Below, in pieces: positions 43,950 to 54,568 of a stretch of 64,000 nt of DNA. Within the stretch, counting starts at the first letter, position 1, and each line of letters begins with the position of its first letter. Source of the DNA: Sandaracinus amylolyticus (GTDB lineage: Bacteria; Myxococcota_A; Polyangia; Polyangiales; Sandaracinaceae); NCBI RefSeq assembly GCF_000737325.1, contig NZ_CP011125.1, positions 7,874,001 to 7,938,000 on the forward strand, in the 5' to 3' direction. The notes below the pieces were generated by a model. The model did not search any database. It had not been told where the DNA came from and was given only the letters and a program-made list of their open reading frames with translations. The position numbers were made by a program, and so were the translations under genes.

Positions 43950-46465
43950 TGGAGGCGCTGCCGATCGATCCGTTCCTGCCCGAGATCACCGCTGCCGCGC
44001 GGTCGGGCAACCTCGTGCTCGTCGCGGAGCCGGGCGCGGGCAAGACGACGCGCGTGCCCCGCGCGCTGTTGCTCGACGGCGGGCTCGCGGAGCGCGGCGA
44101 GATCGTGGTGCTCGAGCCGCGGCGCATCGCGACGCGGATGGCGGCGAAGCGCGTCGCGGAGGAGCTCGGCGAGGAGGTCGGCGCGCGCGTCGGGTACACG
44201 GTGCGCTTCGACGACGTCTCGAGCGCGAAGACGCGCGTGCGCTTCGTGACCGAGGGCGTGCTCACGCGGCGGCTGGTCGCGGATCCCACGCTGCGCGGGG
44301 TGTCCGCGGTGGTGCTCGACGAGCTCCACGAGCGATCGCTCCACGCGGATCTCGCGCTCGCGATGGTGCGCGCGCTGCAACGCGCGGAGCGCCCGGATCT
44401 GCGGCTCGTCGCGATGAGCGCGACACTCGAGGCCGAGCGCGTCGCGTCGTTCCTCGATGCGCCGGTGGTGCGCGTCCCCGGGCGCCGTTACGAGGTGACG
44501 ATCGAGCACGCGGAGGGCGCGGACGATCGCCCTCTCGAGCGGCGCGTCGCGGCCGCGGTGAAGCGCGCGCTCCGCGAGTCGAGCGAGGGGCACGTGCTGG
44601 TGTTCCTGCCGGGCGCGGCGGAGATCCGTCGCGCCGCGGAAGCGCTCGAAGAAGGCGCGCGCGCGCTCGACGTGGACGTGCTCCCGCTGCACGGCGACCT
44701 GCCGCCCGCGGAGCAGGATCGCGCGGTGCGCCCCTCGGCGCGCCGCAAGGTGATCCTCGCGACGAACGTGGCCGAGACGTCGCTGACGATCGACGGTGTG
44801 GTCGCGGTCGTGGACTCGGGGCTCGCACGCGTCGCGCGCCACTCGCCGTGGTCGGGGTTGCCGACGCTCGAGACGGAGCCGATCTGTCAGGCGAGCGCGA
44901 CGCAGCGCGCGGGACGCGCGGGACGCACGCGCGCAGGGCGCGCGATCCGCCTCTACACGAAGCACGACCACGACACGCGGCCGCGCCACGACGCCCCCGA
45001 GATCCAGCGCGTCGACCTCGCGGACACGGTGCTCGCGCTGCGCGCGCGCGGGGTGCGCGACGTGCTCGAGTTCCCGTTCTTCGAGGCGCCTCCGCGCGCG
45101 TCGATCGTCGCGGCGGATCGGCTGCTCTCGCTGCTCGGCGCGACGACGCAGGAAGGCGCGCTGACGAGCGTGGGACGCGATCTGCTCGCGCTGCCGCTGC
45201 ATCCGCGCCTCGGGCGCGTGGTGCTCGAGGCGGACGCGCACGGGCTCGGGACGCGCGGCGCGACGCTCGCGGCATTGCTCGCGGAGCGCGATCTGCGCAT
45301 GTCGATGCGCACGCGGATGTCGCGCGATCGCGATCACGCGCACGAGAGCGGGACGAGCGACGCCGTGCATCGGTTCGAGCTCTTCGAGGCGGTCGCGGCG
45401 CAGGGCGTCAGCGCGTCGCGGCTGCGCGCGCACGAGCTCGACGTCGCGGGCGGGATGGCGGCCGCGCGCGCGACCGAGCAGATCGTGCGCGCCCTGAAGC
45501 GCGTGAAGGGTCGTCCGAGCGAGCACGCGGACCTCGACGAGGACGCGATCCTGCGGCGCGCGCTGCTCGCGGGGTTCCCCGATCGTGTGGCGCGGAGACG
45601 GCGCGCGAAGGAGCCCGACGTGGTGCTCGCGGGCGGGGGCTCGGCGCGGCTGGCGGAGACGAGCGTGGTGCGCGAGCCCGAGCTGATGGTCGCGATCGAC
45701 GCCGAGGAGCGGCGCGGCGCGATCGAGGTGCGCACCGCGAGCGCGATCGAGGCCGAGTGGCTGCTCGAGATGCTGCCCGATGCGATCGAGGACGTGCGCG
45801 AGCTGCGCTTCGATCCGAAGACGGGACGGCTCGAGAAGATCGCGGCGCTGCGCTACCTCGGGCTCACGATCGACGAGTCGCGCGGGGACGCGGCGGGCGA
45901 GCCGGGCGCGGCCGCGGTGCTGGCGCGCGCGCTGATGGAGCAGGGGATCGATCGGCTGATCGATCGCGAGGCGCTCGCGCAGCTTCGCCTGCGGCTCGCG
46001 CTGGCGCGCAAGGTCGATCCGTCGCTGCCGGAGCTCGACGATGCGCGCTTGCTCTCGGTCCTCGAGCAAGCGAGCGAAGGGCGGCGCAGCGTCGACGAGG
46101 TGAAGGGCGCGGGGCTCTTCGATCTGCTGCTCGCGGACCTCGGGCACGACGTGACGTCGAAGCTCGATCGGCTCGCGCCCGATCACGTCTCGCTGCCGGG
46201 TCGCAAGCGCGTGACCGTGCACTACGAGCTCGATCGCGCGCCGTGGATCGAGAGCCGGATGCAGGACTTCTTCGGGTGGCTCGAAGGTCCGCGCATCGGT
46301 GGCGAGCCGGTGGTGCTGCACCTGCTCGCGCCCAATCAGCGCGCGGTGCAGGTCACGACCGATCTCGCCGGGTTCTGGGAGCGTCATTATCCGACGCTGC
46401 GCAAGGAGCTGATGCGGCGCTATCCGCGCCACGCGTGGCCGGAAGATCCGCGCCGCCGCGAGTGA
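43949..46465 (+). CDS. hrpB: ATP-dependent helicase HrpB
   Basis: An 838-residue DExH-box helicase (Escherichia coli HrpB has 824). Motif I is AEPGAGKTTRVP, Ia is VLEPRRIATRMAA, II is DELHERS, III is MSATL, and V/VI are TNVAETSLTIDGV and QRAGRAGRTRAGRAIRLY. A ratchet/winged-helix region and the HrpB_C domain (CA-rich helical end with RPRxAWPEDP-like YPRHAWPEDP) complete the family layout. The cellular role is poorly known; RNA remodelling is assumed. Its stop lies 3 bases from that of the convergent giant lipoprotein gene. Confidence 0.95.
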   Translation: MEALPIDPFLPEITAAARSGNLVLVAEPGAGKTTRVPRALLLDGGLAERGEIVVLEPRRIATRMAAKRVAEELGEEVGARVGYTVRFDDVSSAKTRVRFVTEGVLTRRLVADPTLRGVSAVVLDELHERSLHADLALAMVRALQRAERPDLRLVAMSATLEAERVASFLDAPVVRVPGRRYEVTIEHAEGADDRPLERRVAAAVKRALRESSEGHVLVFLPGAAEIRRAAEALEEGARALDVDVLPLHGDLPPAEQDRAVRPSARRKVILATNVAETSLTIDGVVAVVDSGLARVARHSPWSGLPTLETEPICQASATQRAGRAGRTRAGRAIRLYTKHDHDTRPRHDAPEIQRVDLADTVLALRARGVRDVLEFPFFEAPPRASIVAADRLLSLLGATTQEGALTSVGRDLLALPLHPRLGRVVLEADAHGLGTRGATLAALLAERDLRMSMRTRMSRDRDHAHESGTSDAVHRFELFEAVAAQGVSASRLRAHELDVAGGMAAARATEQIVRALKRVKGRPSEHADLDEDAILRRALLAGFPDRVARRRRAKEPDVVLAGGGSARLAETSVVREPELMVAIDAEERRGAIEVRTASAIEAEWLLEMLPDAIEDVRELRFDPKTGRLEKIAALRYLGLTIDESRGDAAGEPGAAAVLARALMEQGIDRLIDREALAQLRLRLALARKVDPSLPELDDARLLSVLEQASEGRRSVDEVKGAGLFDLLLADLGHDVTSKLDRLAPDHVSLPGRKRVTVHYELDRAPWIESRMQDFFGWLEGPRIGGEPVVLHLLAPNQRAVQVTTDLAGFWERHYPTLRKELMRRYPRHAWPEDPRRRE

Positions 46466-46468
46466 GCG

Positions 46469-49400
46469 TCACGGCCCGGCGCGCAGCTCGACGACGAGCT
46501 CGCGCCCTTCCGCGCGCGCTCGGTACGACACGCCGTGCGCGCGACCGACGCGCTGGGCGAGCGCGTCGAGCGCCGCGCGACGGGGATCGCCCTCGGGCAC
46601 GCCGCGCGCGATCTGCGCGAGCACGCTCGAGGCCCGGTCACCGTCGATCGCGCCCGAGCCGCGCTCCGTCGACGCGCGATCGCCGACGCGCTCCGGACGC
46701 GCGAGCGCCGCGACGACGTCCTCCTCGCGCGCGCCGAGGATCCACCGCCGGCCGCGCGACGCGACGAACCCGCCGCCGACCTCGCGCACGCTGCCATCGC
46801 CGCGCGTGACGCCTGCCCCCGCGAGCGCACCGTCGAGCCGGGCGCCTTCACCGATCGCGACCCAGCGATCCCACGCGCCCTCGCCCGGCGCCGGCATCCA
46901 CGCGAACGCGATCTGCTCGGTCTCGCGCAGCACGAGGCGACCGAGCGCGGCGCGATCCGCGACCGGCTGCACGGGACCGCGGCGACGGGGGGCGCGTCCA
47001 GCGTGCGAGGCGAGCGCGAAGCGCGCGATCGCGTCCTCGGGGAGCATGCTCTCGAGCGGCACGACGTCGCGCCGCGGCTCGCGGTACGGAGAGCGCGTCG
47101 TGACCACGATCGCGCCACCGTCGACGCGGAGCTCGAGCATCGAGTCGCGACGGGTCATCAGCGGCAGCTCGCGATCGGCGCGCCAGTCGAGCGTCGCGAG
47201 CTGCAGCGCGGCGTCGCGAGCACCACGCGCGAGGCGGCGCAGGCGCGACGAGGCGGCGAGCGAGCGGTTCGCGCGCGGCGGCGTCGAGAGCACCACGCGG
47301 GCGATCTCCTCGTCGCCGAAGAGCACGACGCGATCGCCGGCGAAGAGGCAGTGGGTCAGCTGCACGTCGGTCGCGCCGCTCGCGCGACGCTCGACGGTGG
47401 CGTAGCGCTCGAGCCCGACGCCGCCGCCGAGATCGATCTCGGCGCGCGCACGCTCGGCGAGGAGGAGCTCGCCTGCTCCGGCGAGGTCGGGACGATCGAG
47501 CAGCGGGTCGATCACCTGCGGCACCGGCCCGGCGAGCGCGGCGAGCTCGCCCGCGAGCGCAGCGAGATCGAGGGGCAGGCGCGCGGCCGCGGCGGCGCTC
47601 GATCGCGGCTCGGCGAGCGAGGCGCGCACGCGATCGGCGTCCCGCACGTGCGCGATGCACACCCACGAGGTCTCGCCGGAGTCGGCGATGGCGCACTCGA
47701 TGGGACGGTCGAGATCGACGCCGCCGCCGGTGCCCGCGGCCGCGGCGACGGGCGCGAGCGGCCCGGCGCTCAGCGCGGCGGCGAGCTGCGCGGGCTGGGC
47801 GATGCGCGCGTGGCGCCAGTACGTGCCGGTGAGGACGCGCGGCAGCGGCTCGCTCGCGAGCAGGGTGAGCGCCGCGGGGGAGAGCTCGCTCGGGCGGCGC
47901 GCGCGACGAGCACGCTCGGCCGCGGGATCGGTGATGCGACCGCGCGCCGAAGCGGCGCGATGCAGCGCGACGTCGCGTGCGATCGCGGGGAGCAGCACCG
48001 GCACGCCGGCGGCGAGCGCGGGAGCGCGCTCGAGGCGCGAGCGGTCCTGCGGATCGCCCGCCGCGGCGAGCGCGTGCACCAGCGATGCGACGAGCGCGGC
48101 GTCGATCGGCTCGGACGACGGCTGCATCGCGTCGAGGCGCGAGCGCATCATGTCGAGCTCGGCGGAGGTCGTGCTGAGGTCGTGCGCGCGCACCGCCTCG
48201 AGCGCGAGCGCCGCGGAGCCGCTCTGGATCGTGCGCCCGAGGAGCTCGGGATCGATGGTGCCGGGCTGGACGCGCTCGGCGGCGAGCGCGACGAGCGGCT
48301 GGCGCGCATCGGCGCTGCGCATGAGCTCGTCCGCGAGCGTGCGGCGCGCGGCGTCGGGCAGCACGACGAGCGCCTGGACGCTCGCGTAGGGGAGGCCGGC
48401 CGGCGAGGACGACGGCGTGGGCGACGGCGGACGTGCGACGACGTCGCGCGCGGCGCGGAGCGCGCCGTCGGGATCGATCAGCGTGAGGGCGACGCCGCGG
48501 CGATGCGCGCGCGGATCGGGGTCGAGCACCGCGACGAGACCGAGGCCGCCGTGCTGCGCGGGCGCCTGCGGCGAGGCCGTCTCGGGCGCGGCGACGGGCG
48601 CAGCGTCGGTGGTCACCGCGGTGCGCTCGACCTGCTCGGCGGTGCGGAGCGCTTCGGCCGCGGCGCGGCGAGCGGCGTCTGCAGCGCGCTGCTCGGCATC
48701 GATGGCGCGCGCCTCGGCCTCGAGCACCTGGCGCTCGGCCGCGAGGGCGACCGCGTCGGCGTGGGACGGGCGCTCGCCCGAGAGGCTCGCGCGCTGCTCG
48801 GCGAGCGCAGCGCGCTCCTGGGCGTCGGCGAGGCGCGCGGCGTCCTCGGCGGCGCGGCGCTCCGACTCCGCGGCGGCGGCCTCGGCGGCGGCGGCACGAT
48901 CGCGCGCGTCGGGCGCGACGGCGGCGAGCACGGGCTCGCTCGATGTGGCGGGGACGCTCGCCGGGGGCGCCTCGGCGGTCGCCGGCGACGTGATCTGCGG
49001 GGCCGTCGCGGCCGCGGTCGCGACGGGCGCTTCGGTCGACACGGCGGCGGCGCGCTCGGCGGGAGGGAGCTGCGCGAGGATGCGGATGCCGGTCTCGACA
49101 GGCGGCGCGGTGGGCTCGCTCGCGCCAGGCGCGTCGGTGACCGGCGCGCTGGGCTCGGTCGCGGGTGCGACCGCGACCTCGGCGGGCGTGGGGGGCTCGG
49201 CGGCGGCCACGGCGCGCGCGGGCGGCGGCTCCGACGCGGGAGGCGACGGGGGCTCGGTCGGCGGCGGGAGGGGCTGCTCGGGGGCGGCCACGGCCGTCGG
49301 CTCCGGGGTCGGCGCCGCCTCGGCGCTCGGGGACGCGGCGGCGGCGTCTCGGGCGCCGCTCGGCTCGCTGCGCGGCGAGGTCGTGGCGCTCCGCGCGGCG

Positions 49401-52400
49401 GCCGCGGCGGCGATCGTCGCGCGGCGGGTCTCCTCGATCGCGGCGCGCTCGGCGCGCTCGGCGCGCGCTTCGGCCTCCAGCGCGCGACGCTCGGCCTCGA
49501 CGAGGCGGCGCGCAGCGTCGGCGGCGCGCTCGTCGGACTCGGCTGCGCCGGCTGCCTCGGGCTCCGCGGCGGCGGGACGCGGTCGCGCCTCGAGGGCGCG
49601 GCGCTCCGACTCCGCAGCGCGTCGCTCGGCCTCGGCGAGACGGGCCTCGGCCTCGCGGCGACGTCGCTCGGCCTCGGCGACGCGGCGCTCCGACTCGACC
49701 GCGCGGCGAGCTGCGTCTTCGACGAGCTGCTCGGCGCCGCGCGCGGCGTCCTCGGGCGCGACGACCGCCGCGCGCTCGGGGCGATCGGGATCGGTCGCGA
49801 TCGCGCGCTCGGAGACGGTCGCGGTGGCGGCTGCGCGATCGCTCGGCGGGGGCTCGGCGGCCGTCGCGGCGCGTTCGCTCGATGCGGCGCGTTCGCTCGA
49901 TGCGACGCGCTCACTCGACGCGGTGCGCTCACTCGACGCGGTGCGCTCACTCGACGCGGCGCGCTCACTCGACGCGGCGCGCTCGCTCGACGCGGCGCGC
50001 TCGCTCGACGCAACGCGCTCACTCGACGCGGCGCGCTCGCTCGACGCGCTGCGCTCACTCGACGCCGCCCGATCGTGCGGCTCGGCGCGCACGCTCGTCG
50101 CCCCGCGCGGGCCGGCGTCCCGGCTCGCCATCTCGGCGTCCGCGCACGCGAGGACGCGCGCTCGCTCGTCGGCGTCGCGCGCCGCGACGTACGCATCTCG
50201 CAGCAGCGCATCGCGCGCATCCGCCGAGCCCGCCGCCCGCAGCTCGCGCGCGAGCGGGCACGGCCCTTCGTCGCTCGCCGTGCGCGGCGCGACCTGCGCC
50301 GGCGCGCTCGCCACCGCGACCGGGAGCGCCTCGCCCTCGCGCTCGATGCGCGGATCGTCCGGCACGCTCGCCCGTGCACGCTCGCGCAGCGCACCGAGCT
50401 GCTCCGCGTCCATGACGCGTGCGATCGCCGCGATCATCGTCGGGCGCGCCACGTCGCGCAGCGCGACCTCCGCGTGCCGCAGCGCCTCCTCGCGCCGTCC
50501 CGCCCGCACCGCGCGCACCGCCGCGCCGTACGCCGCGAGCGCCGACTCCGGATGCTCGCCCGCGAGCGCCGTGATCTCCTCGCCCGCGAACCCGCTCCGC
50601 CGCGCGCGCTCGAACGCATCGACGGCGGCGGCATCGAGATGCCCGCCCGCGACGTCGTGCTCCGCCCACCCGACGAGATCGCGCAGCTCGTACGCCCTCG
50701 CGAGCTGCTCCGGCGGCGCGCCCTCGAGCGCGCGCACCGCGGCGTCCGAGTAGAGCTTGGCCGCGCGCACCCGCGCGTCGGCGAGCGCCAGCGCGGCGAG
50801 CTCCTGCCAGTGGTCCGCCGCGGTCCGTGCGCGCTGTGCGCGGAGCAGCAGCCCGGCCGGAGCACGTCGCGCGGGGTCGGGCTCCCAGCGATCGGGCAGC
50901 CAACCTCGCGCCTGCGCCTCGAGCTCGGCGGCGATCGCCGCGTCGCGCTCGCCGTGCTGTGCTCGGAGCACGGCCTCGCGGTGCAGCACCACGGCGGGGA
51001 GCGCGTCGCCCATCGCGTCGCGCGCCTCCTCGAAGAACGCCTCGGGCTCGAGCCCCGCCGCGCGCGCCGCCCGCGGCACCTCGCTCACCGCGTCCGCCAG
51101 CAGCGCCGCGACCACCGGATCGTGCCCGCGACGCCACGCCCGCAAGCACGTCGGCAGCGCGGCGGCGTGACCGAGCAGGCGCGCGTGCTCGCTGCACACG
51201 AGCGCGTCGAGCTCGGGGTGGTGCTCGGCGAGCACGCGCAGTCGCTCGAGCAGCTCGGGCTCTTGGCGATCGAGCGCGTCCGCCGCGACGAGCCGCCACG
51301 CGAGCCGCTCGTCGATCGCGCCCCGTGCCCGCGCGAGCGCCCGCAGTCGATCGTGCGGCGCGAGCGGGCGATCGTCGCGCACGCGCGTGCTCGCCGGGGC
51401 GCCCGCGTCGGCCGCGGCGAGCGCGCCCTCGCCGTCTCCGACGAGGACCCGCAGCCGCACCAGCCATCGCCGTCGCGCCGGCGACGCGGGCGAGCGCTCG
51501 ACCATCGCGAGCATCGCGCTCGCGCTCGGCGCGTCGTCGCCGGGGCCCTGCGCGATCCGATGGCGCAGCGTCGCTTCGATCGCGTCCCACGCGCCCGGCA
51601 CGCTCGCGATGCGCGGCCCACCACGCGCGACGAACTCGAGGTACCCGCCGGGCGCGGGCGCACCGTAGAGATCGGCGAGGTCCGCCACCTGCGCCGCCTG
51701 CTCGCTCACCAGCGCGGGCGAGAGCCCGAGCGGATCGATCGCGAGCAGCACCGCGCGCGCGGGCTCGGCCGGCGCATCGGGCTCGGCCTCGCCCCAGACC
51801 TCGATCCATCGCCGCTGGAGCAACGGAGCCGTCGGTGCGAGGACGAGCGCGCGCGCGAGCGTGTCGCGCGCCGCGCCCGGATCACCTTCGGCGCGGCGGC
51901 GCAGCGCCTCGAGCATCAGCGCGACGGCGCTTCCTGGCGCGAGCGACGCCGCGCGCTCCGCGACGTGTGCGAGCTCGCTCGTCGCCGCGCCGCGCTCGAC
52001 CGCGTCGCGATCGATCGCTGCGCCCATCCAGCCCGCGATCACCGCGCCGTCGCGATCGGACGCGCGCTCGAGCAGCACCCGCAGCGCGCCCGGCGCATCC
52101 GCGCGCCACGCGCCGTACGCGAGGTGGCGATCCGCCGCGACCAGGCGGTGCGTGTCGCCCGCGATCGCCGGTGCGGTCACTCGCGGCGCGAACGTCGGCT
52201 GGGTGCCGAAGCGCGTGAGCGCAGGCCCGAGCGCCAGGGCCTCCTCGAGATCCGAGAGCGCGACCTCGCGGGCCGCGGAGAGATCGTCGAGCCACGCGGC
52301 CAGCGCGATCCGCGTCGCGCCGGTGAGCAGCGCGCCCTCGCTCTCGAGCAGCGACCGCGCGCCTCCGACGTCGCCCTGCCGCCCCATGAGCACGATGCGC

Positions 52401-53923
52401 GCGCGCACCCACCGCGGCGCGAGCGCGAGCCGCGAGCGCGACGCCGACTCGACCCACTCGGCCGTCGCGCCGAGCCGCGCGTCGTCGACCGCGAGCTCGA
52501 TCGGCGGCAGCGTCGCCTCGTCGAGGTCGGGCACGTCGCCCTCCGGCGTGAGCCCGCCGCGCCATGCGTCCTCGCTGAGCACGACGAGACGCGCGTCGCA
52601 CGCGTCTCGCGGCAGCCGCTGCGCCGCGCACTGCGCCGCGACACGCGCCGCGCCGCGATCGACGCTCCACAACGTGTCGACCGCGCGCTCCCGCAGCTCG
52701 GAGGGCGCCTCGCCATCGAGCACGACCTCGAGCAGCAGCGAGGGCGTCGCGAGCCCCGCGACGACGAGCGTGCGCGCCGCCCAGCGCGCGCGGTCGCGCA
52801 GCGCGTCGCTCGCGCCCGGCATCGAGCGCAGCGGCGCCAGCGCGCGCGCGATCGCGATCGAACGGCGCTCGCGATCGTGCTCGAGCTCCCAGTCCGCGAT
52901 CACGCCGCCGTCACCGTCGATCGTGGACGCGAGGCCGGCGATGAGCGCGGCGGTCTTCCGCTCGTCGTCGTTGCGCGCGTGAGGGAGCGCGTCGCGCGCG
53001 AGCTCGAGCGCGTCGCCGTGGAGGCGCAGCCCGAGGCAGTGGAACGCGAGCCCGATCGTGATCGACGCGTCGTTCGGCGCGGCGCGGCGCGCGCGCTCCA
53101 GGCGGGCCACGGCGAGCCCGCGTCGCGCGGCATCCGCGCTGCCGACGACGTCGATCGCGAGCTCGGCGTGGTTCGCCTCCGCGAGATGCACGATCGTGCG
53201 GGCGAGCGGATCCCAGCGATCGATCTCGCGCATCGCGCGCGCGAGCGCCTGGACCGTGGCGACGTCGTCGCGACGCGCCGCTTCGCGCAGTCGGCGCGTC
53301 AGCACCGGGAGCGCACGAGCTCCGAAGCGCGCCACACGATCGACCGGCAGCGGCTCGCCCGGGAGCTCCGCGCCGAGCCGCTCGAAGTCGACGCGCGCAG
53401 CGTCGTCGAGCGCGCGGAGCAGCGGATCGGGGAGCACGAGCCCCTCGAGCGATCCGCCGGCATCGGCGCGGAGCCGCACGAGGCGCGCGATCAGCTCGCG
53501 CGCGCCGCCCGGCGCGGCGCGTCCCACCGCCTCGAGCGCGAGCTCGAGGCTCGCGGTGCGCTCGGCATACGCGAGCGCCTCGTCGCGCACCTCGACGTGG
53601 AGGTGACGCGCGCGGTCGCGCTCGGCCTCGGGGGCGAGCGCCGCGCTCGCGCGAGCGACCTGCAGCGCGCGGAGCATCGCTTCGACCGCGAGGCCGTGGT
53701 TCCCGAGCCGCGTCTCGAGCGCGGCGATGCGACGCAAGCGCGCGACCTCGCTCGGCGCATCGGTCGCGAGATCGGGATCGATCGCCCCGAGCGCGATCCG
53801 ATCGCGCCGGTCGTCGTCGGATGGCTCGGCGCTGCGGATCGGCGCGTGGAACACGCTCGCGCCACACCCCGCGAGCGAGAGCGCGAGGGCGAGCGAGACG
53901 AGGCGGGACCGGTCGTGCTGCAC
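46469..53923 (-). CDS. Giant (~2,484-residue) repetitive lipoprotein
   Basis: A very large predicted lipoprotein (lipobox SLAGC). The start is taken as the GTG at 53921-53923 because GGAGG lies 6 bases before it; the ATG at 53927-53929 would have the Shine-Dalgarno touching it. Residues 1 to ~1,280 are Ala/Arg/Leu/Glu-rich helical repeats resembling TPR arrays. About 1,285-1,352 is a tandem hexapeptide repeat (SSERAA type, 11 copies). Then come Arg/Glu/Ala coiled coils, a Pro/Ala-rich stretch, a second coiled coil, and a ~700-residue C-terminal domain with no recognised family. No catalytic motif is visible. A scaffold at the envelope is the best guess. Confidence 0.78.
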   Translation of the reverse strand: MQHDRSRLVSLALALSLAGCGASVFHAPIRSAEPSDDDRRDRIALGAIDPDLATDAPSEVARLRRIAALETRLGNHGLAVEAMLRALQVARASAALAPEAERDRARHLHVEVRDEALAYAERTASLELALEAVGRAAPGGARELIARLVRLRADAGGSLEGLVLPDPLLRALDDAARVDFERLGAELPGEPLPVDRVARFGARALPVLTRRLREAARRDDVATVQALARAMREIDRWDPLARTIVHLAEANHAELAIDVVGSADAARRGLAVARLERARRAAPNDASITIGLAFHCLGLRLHGDALELARDALPHARNDDERKTAALIAGLASTIDGDGGVIADWELEHDRERRSIAIARALAPLRSMPGASDALRDRARWAARTLVVAGLATPSLLLEVVLDGEAPSELRERAVDTLWSVDRGAARVAAQCAAQRLPRDACDARLVVLSEDAWRGGLTPEGDVPDLDEATLPPIELAVDDARLGATAEWVESASRSRLALAPRWVRARIVLMGRQGDVGGARSLLESEGALLTGATRIALAAWLDDLSAAREVALSDLEEALALGPALTRFGTQPTFAPRVTAPAIAGDTHRLVAADRHLAYGAWRADAPGALRVLLERASDRDGAVIAGWMGAAIDRDAVERGAATSELAHVAERAASLAPGSAVALMLEALRRRAEGDPGAARDTLARALVLAPTAPLLQRRWIEVWGEAEPDAPAEPARAVLLAIDPLGLSPALVSEQAAQVADLADLYGAPAPGGYLEFVARGGPRIASVPGAWDAIEATLRHRIAQGPGDDAPSASAMLAMVERSPASPARRRWLVRLRVLVGDGEGALAAADAGAPASTRVRDDRPLAPHDRLRALARARGAIDERLAWRLVAADALDRQEPELLERLRVLAEHHPELDALVCSEHARLLGHAAALPTCLRAWRRGHDPVVAALLADAVSEVPRAARAAGLEPEAFFEEARDAMGDALPAVVLHREAVLRAQHGERDAAIAAELEAQARGWLPDRWEPDPARRAPAGLLLRAQRARTAADHWQELAALALADARVRAAKLYSDAAVRALEGAPPEQLARAYELRDLVGWAEHDVAGGHLDAAAVDAFERARRSGFAGEEITALAGEHPESALAAYGAAVRAVRAGRREEALRHAEVALRDVARPTMIAAIARVMDAEQLGALRERARASVPDDPRIEREGEALPVAVASAPAQVAPRTASDEGPCPLARELRAAGSADARDALLRDAYVAARDADERARVLACADAEMASRDAGPRGATSVRAEPHDRAASSERSASSERAASSERVASSERAASSERAASSERAASSERTASSERTASSERVASSERAASSERAATAAEPPPSDRAAATATVSERAIATDPDRPERAAVVAPEDAARGAEQLVEDAARRAVESERRVAEAERRRREAEARLAEAERRAAESERRALEARPRPAAAEPEAAGAAESDERAADAARRLVEAERRALEAEARAERAERAAIEETRRATIAAAAAARSATTSPRSEPSGARDAAAASPSAEAAPTPEPTAVAAPEQPLPPPTEPPSPPASEPPPARAVAAAEPPTPAEVAVAPATEPSAPVTDAPGASEPTAPPVETGIRILAQLPPAERAAAVSTEAPVATAAATAPQITSPATAEAPPASVPATSSEPVLAAVAPDARDRAAAAEAAAAESERRAAEDAARLADAQERAALAEQRASLSGERPSHADAVALAAERQVLEAEARAIDAEQRAADAARRAAAEALRTAEQVERTAVTTDAAPVAAPETASPQAPAQHGGLGLVAVLDPDPRAHRRGVALTLIDPDGALRAARDVVARPPSPTPSSSPAGLPYASVQALVVLPDAARRTLADELMRSADARQPLVALAAERVQPGTIDPELLGRTIQSGSAALALEAVRAHDLSTTSAELDMMRSRLDAMQPSSEPIDAALVASLVHALAAAGDPQDRSRLERAPALAAGVPVLLPAIARDVALHRAASARGRITDPAAERARRARRPSELSPAALTLLASEPLPRVLTGTYWRHARIAQPAQLAAALSAGPLAPVAAAAGTGGGVDLDRPIECAIADSGETSWVCIAHVRDADRVRASLAEPRSSAAAAARLPLDLAALAGELAALAGPVPQVIDPLLDRPDLAGAGELLLAERARAEIDLGGGVGLERYATVERRASGATDVQLTHCLFAGDRVVLFGDEEIARVVLSTPPRANRSLAASSRLRRLARGARDAALQLATLDWRADRELPLMTRRDSMLELRVDGGAIVVTTRSPYREPRRDVVPLESMLPEDAIARFALASHAGRAPRRRGPVQPVADRAALGRLVLRETEQIAFAWMPAPGEGAWDRWVAIGEGARLDGALAGAGVTRGDGSVREVGGGFVASRGRRWILGAREEDVVAALARPERVGDRASTERGSGAIDGDRASSVLAQIARGVPEGDPRRAALDALAQRVGRAHGVSYRARAEGRELVVELRAGP
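49869..50066. repeat. 18-bp coding tandem repeat, 11 copies
   Basis: About 198 bases inside the giant lipoprotein gene repeat an 18-base unit such as CGCTCACTCGACGCGGTG. Eleven units encode SSERxA with Ala, Val, Thr or Ser at the variable place. Units differ by one or two bases, some identical in tandem, so recent expansion or contraction is likely. Confidence 0.9.
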
Positions 53924-54061
53924 GTTCATCCTCCGCGACGCGAGCGTGCTCACGTACGGCGCGAGGGTAACGCGAGCCGCTCTCGCGCGATGCAATCGAT
54001 CGCGACGCTGCCTCGTCGGGGAAGATCCCGATGGCGTCGCTCGCCGCGAGCGCTCCGCGCG

Positions 54062-54562
54062 TCAGAACGTGCCGAGCACGTGCAGCGCGACCGCGTCGCG
54101 ATCGAACGAGACGCTCGGCAGGATGGTCGGCTCCGAGTCGATCGGTCCGTCGCCGAAGCTCCACAGCGCGTGCGCGATGAGCCATCCGCCCGCGAACAAG
54201 AGGAACCCCGCCGCGATCGCGCCTTCGTCGCTCGTGGTCGGTCCGGCGCTGCAGAGGTTCGCGGCGTGCGCGGATTGCATGACCAACGGCGCCGCGACGC
54301 TCTGCGCGATCCCGAGCGAGAGCTCGAGCGCCGCCGCCCAGTCGGGGAACATCTCGGCGCCCGCGGCGATCTGCGCGCCGATGACGGTGAGCTCGATGGC
54401 GCTCCCGACGCCGAACGCGATGCCCCAGTGCAGCTCGCTCTGGTCGGCCGGCGGCGGCCCCGGCGGACCGATGCGCTCGCACGCGCGCGCCGCGCTCGGC
54501 GCGGTGAGGAGCGCGAGCGCGAGCGCAGGGACGAAGATCGACGCGAAACGTGGGTGCGTCAT
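54062..54562 (-). CDS. Small exported membrane-associated protein, unknown
   Basis: A 166-residue protein with a signal peptide (ALALLTAPSAARA, then CERIGPP) and two or three further hydrophobic segments (GIAFGVGSAIELTVIGAQIAAG, GAIAAGFLLFAGGWLIAHALW). The Cys after SAARA does not form a canonical lipobox. No family is recognised. It follows the ferritin-like gene by 6 bases, so it shares that operon. Confidence 0.7.
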   Translation of the reverse strand: MTHPRFASIFVPALALALLTAPSAARACERIGPPGPPPADQSELHWGIAFGVGSAIELTVIGAQIAAGAEMFPDWAAALELSLGIAQSVAAPLVMQSAHAANLCSAGPTTSDEGAIAAGFLLFAGGWLIAHALWSFGDGPIDSEPTILPSVSFDRDAVALHVLGTF

Positions 54563-54568
54563 GGTCCG

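Noticed and set aside
49869-50066. CRISPR-like array
   Set aside because: Units are contiguous 18-mers with no spacers and stay in frame as SSERxA hexapeptides.
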